From: Syncephalastrum monosporum B8922
Taxonomy: Eukaryota > Mucoromycota > Mucoromycetes > Mucorales > Syncephalastraceae
DNA length: 36,018 nt
Direction of reading: 5' to 3'
Assembly (NCBI GenBank): GCA_000697355.1
Contig: JNEN01000378.1
Span: forward strand, 1-36,018
Every line of letters begins with the position of its first letter. Within the stretch, counting starts at the first letter, position 1. A model generated the notes under the pieces. It ran no database searches and was not told where the DNA came from. It saw nothing but the letters and a program-made list of their open reading frames with translations. The translations under genes and the position numbers were made by a program. This document shows positions 34,333 through 36,018 of this stretch, piece by piece.

Positions 34333-36018
34333 CGGACAGGGAGAAGAAAACGAAGGTCCGCACCCGAGACGAGCCAGACACGTCGAAAAGCAAACCCGTG
34401 CAGGACGCGCAGCATTCCACATATTTACGCGTCCCGCCAAATCTGACTTCGTTTTATTTTTGGCATCTGCCGTAGACGCGTTTTGTTCTATTCAAGGAAA
34501 CCATCCCATCCCCAACCAACAAGAGGGGCACTGCATTCTGCATTTTGCATTTGGATGCTTAATACGTATGCATGTTTAGCTACATATACAAATCAGACGG
34601 TGGTATCCATTCTTTTGCTACTGTGAAAAGCTGGTTTGCGGTCTTAGCTGCCGAGTCGGAAGGAGGGAACAGTACGTAAACATCCTCTCCATCTGATCAG
34701 CACGGGTGCTTTTAACAGCGAAATATTTGTATGGTATAGTATTTTCTCGTTTGAGAAAAGGTACATTACAATAGCGCTTGTTAGGCTCCTTTTTCTTTGG
34801 GTGAATAGCGAGTCTCGTGATTGGTCAAGCGATCTCCTCGGTGGTCATCTAATAAGCAGCGCTAGTTCCCACCTTCTCGTCTTACATATATTATGTTAGT
34901 ATCCTATTCATTTCTGCGAAAGAATCACAATATACACGCGATCGATTGCGTCCAGTGGTAGAGTAGCAAAGCTACCAAGCAATCTTTATAATTTCAAAAC
35001 CAGGCGGTATCTCGCCCCAAGGCATTATGGCAAGCCTTTGTATAGGGTCATCGAAAGGCTCAAAAGACTCATATACTGTATATATTTGGACAAAAAATAT
35101 TTATTAAACAAACAATGCTCAAGGCAAATGCTTTACAAGGCATAGTGGGGGCATATGAGTAGGTGAAGGAGCGGAAGGGGAAAAGAGTGGAAGGGGGTCG
35201 AGGAAGCACCTCAACCAGTCCGCCGCGACGGCTTCAGGTGGCCGCGCTGACTCAGCCGTGCCGATGCCCTTTGCCTTGCCGCCATGGTCGTCCGTGGCTG
35301 GGGGGAAGCTCGCCAAGTCGCTCATGGAACCGCCGCCCCGCCGTCTTGGAGCCGGGATCCGCGCGTCAGCCGCTGTTCGCAGAAATCACCACAGCCACCC
35401 AGCACGCCCCGCCATTCTCATAGACAGGACAGGGTCACATCTCTGTGTGTGTGCTCTGCCGTTCTAGTCCTTGAATAATCCCGAACGCCCGGAACGTCGA
35501 TTCAAGCCGCTCGATATCTCTCCGGAACTGTACCATCATCCCTCAACAGCGGGCGTGACAGTCCAATCGGTCCCGTCTCTTGATCCCGCCTCGCCGCCAC
35601 CCGATCTTGATGAAACTTGAACCGGTCGATATCAAGCGTTGCTGTCTGAAGAGCCGCCTGGCTGCCTGTGGATGATGACATTAGTAGGACTACCATGTAT
35701 AAGATTGGGGGTGTGTCGGTCTGCATATATGGCCCTAGACAGGATGCCCCACCCCGAGAACGGAAAGACGATGGAAGGGATCTCACGGGTGTTAAGCAGT
35801 GAGTTAGCCTTCCATCTTCATCATGATGCATACACGAATATGTACTTGCCTTCATAGAGATATACAATGGCCATCAGTCATGTTCGGTAAAAAGTAAATA
35901 AATAATGGGAATGGCGAGCTCCAGGGTAGGCATCTGCAGTCGTCAAACGGTTCGTTATGACTTACGACCTCGGAGTAGAATGCACAACGAACGCTTGACG
36001 CTTGACTCTTGAGACTAC
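34333..36018. other. AT-rich right-end region with a GC-rich island
   Basis: 34333-35100 is AT-rich upstream DNA of the RING gene with no coding frame. A hairpin-prone stretch at 34944-34984 (GATTGC...GCAATC outer arms, TAGC...GCTA inner arms) has an A-box-like AGTGGTAGAG. 35180-35650 is distinctly GC-rich. The final 150 bases return to low GC. Confidence 0.5.
35119..35700 (-). pseudogene. possible unrecognised exons or gene relic
   Basis: On the minus strand three protein-like stretches occur in different frames. One (about 35690-35550) includes LDIDRFKFHQDRVAARRD. One (35539-35435) is a 34-aa frame with QFRRDIERLESTFRAFGIIQ. One (about 35385-35119) encodes a Pro/Ala-rich segment with AADWLRCFLDPLPL. 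The first two follow each other but need a frame change near 35535. No clean donor/acceptor pair joins them, so either I missed the splicing or this is a decayed gene or element. No family is recognised. Confidence 0.3.

Noticed and set aside
34944..35015. tRNA-like stretch with an A-box-like AGTGGTAGAG and a hairpin
   Set aside because: No acceptor stem, anticodon arm or proper T-arm could be folded; the hairpin arms explain the resemblance.
35163..35423. + strand Arg/Pro-rich open frame in the right-end GC island
   Set aside because: High GC alone keeps it open; no start context, domain or splice partner.
1..36018. CRISPR arrays, rRNA genes, transposase or reverse-transcriptase genes
   Set aside because: None were seen by eye in any frame; the repeats present are microsatellites and one degenerate tandem array.

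Overview
The window is nuclear DNA of a fungus. Nearly every gene is cut by short introns (about 45-100 nt) with GT..AG ends. The protein families are fungal-type: a leucine-rich-repeat adenylate cyclase, an SH3/WW Ras exchange factor, a Med5-like Mediator subunit and Vma12. CMTR1-type cap methyltransferase and XRCC4 together with this gene density suggest an early-diverging lineage, probably Mucoromycota. That lineage call is inference. I rebuilt ten multi-exon genes by hand, and in each the exon lengths sum to a multiple of three with no internal stop.

Layout. 1-102: possible acidic C-terminus of a gene entering from the left. 103-3326: a long gene-poor stretch holding three degenerate ~114-bp repeats with TTGACGTC (CRE-like) cores and a tRNA-like 3' fragment. 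3327-7206 (+): Ras guanine-nucleotide exchange factor (SH3, two WW, RasGEF). 7697-12224 (+): Med5-like Mediator subunit. 12392-13495 (+): PP2A activator PTPA. 13812-15660 (-): cap1 mRNA 2'-O-methyltransferase. 15838-16188 (+): doubtful small ORF. 16492-17456 (+): Vma12, the ER assembly factor of the V-ATPase. 17461-18837 (+): XRCC4-like end-joining factor, starting four bases after the Vma12 stop. 19476-21534 (+): COP9 signalosome subunit 3. 21583-22814 (-): universal stress protein. 22815-24898: a 2.1-kb divergent intergenic region with AT and GT microsatellites. 24899-31453 (+): adenylate cyclase. 31934-34332 (-): RING/zinc-ribbon protein with a very long Ser/Asp-rich and Gln/Lys-rich tail. 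34333-36018: mostly AT-rich, with a GC-rich island that may hold an exon or gene relic.

How the genes fit together. Two genes of one pathway lie about 18 kb apart: the Ras exchange factor, which loads Ras with GTP, and the adenylate cyclase, which in yeasts is the Ras effector. Both carry an RRxS protein-kinase-A consensus, which would fit feedback. The CRE-like repeats at the left edge match the kind of site bound by cAMP/PKA-linked bZIP factors, but nothing in the sequence shows which gene they control. The remaining genes are housekeeping: transcription, phosphatase activation, mRNA capping, V-ATPase assembly, DNA repair, cullin deneddylation and stress response.

Other structural points are three introns with apparent GC donors, a predicted 10-nt micro-exon in the cyclase gene, and a PP2C-like domain in the cyclase that has lost metal-binding residues. 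I found no mobile element with recognisable coding capacity, no rRNA and no CRISPR array.
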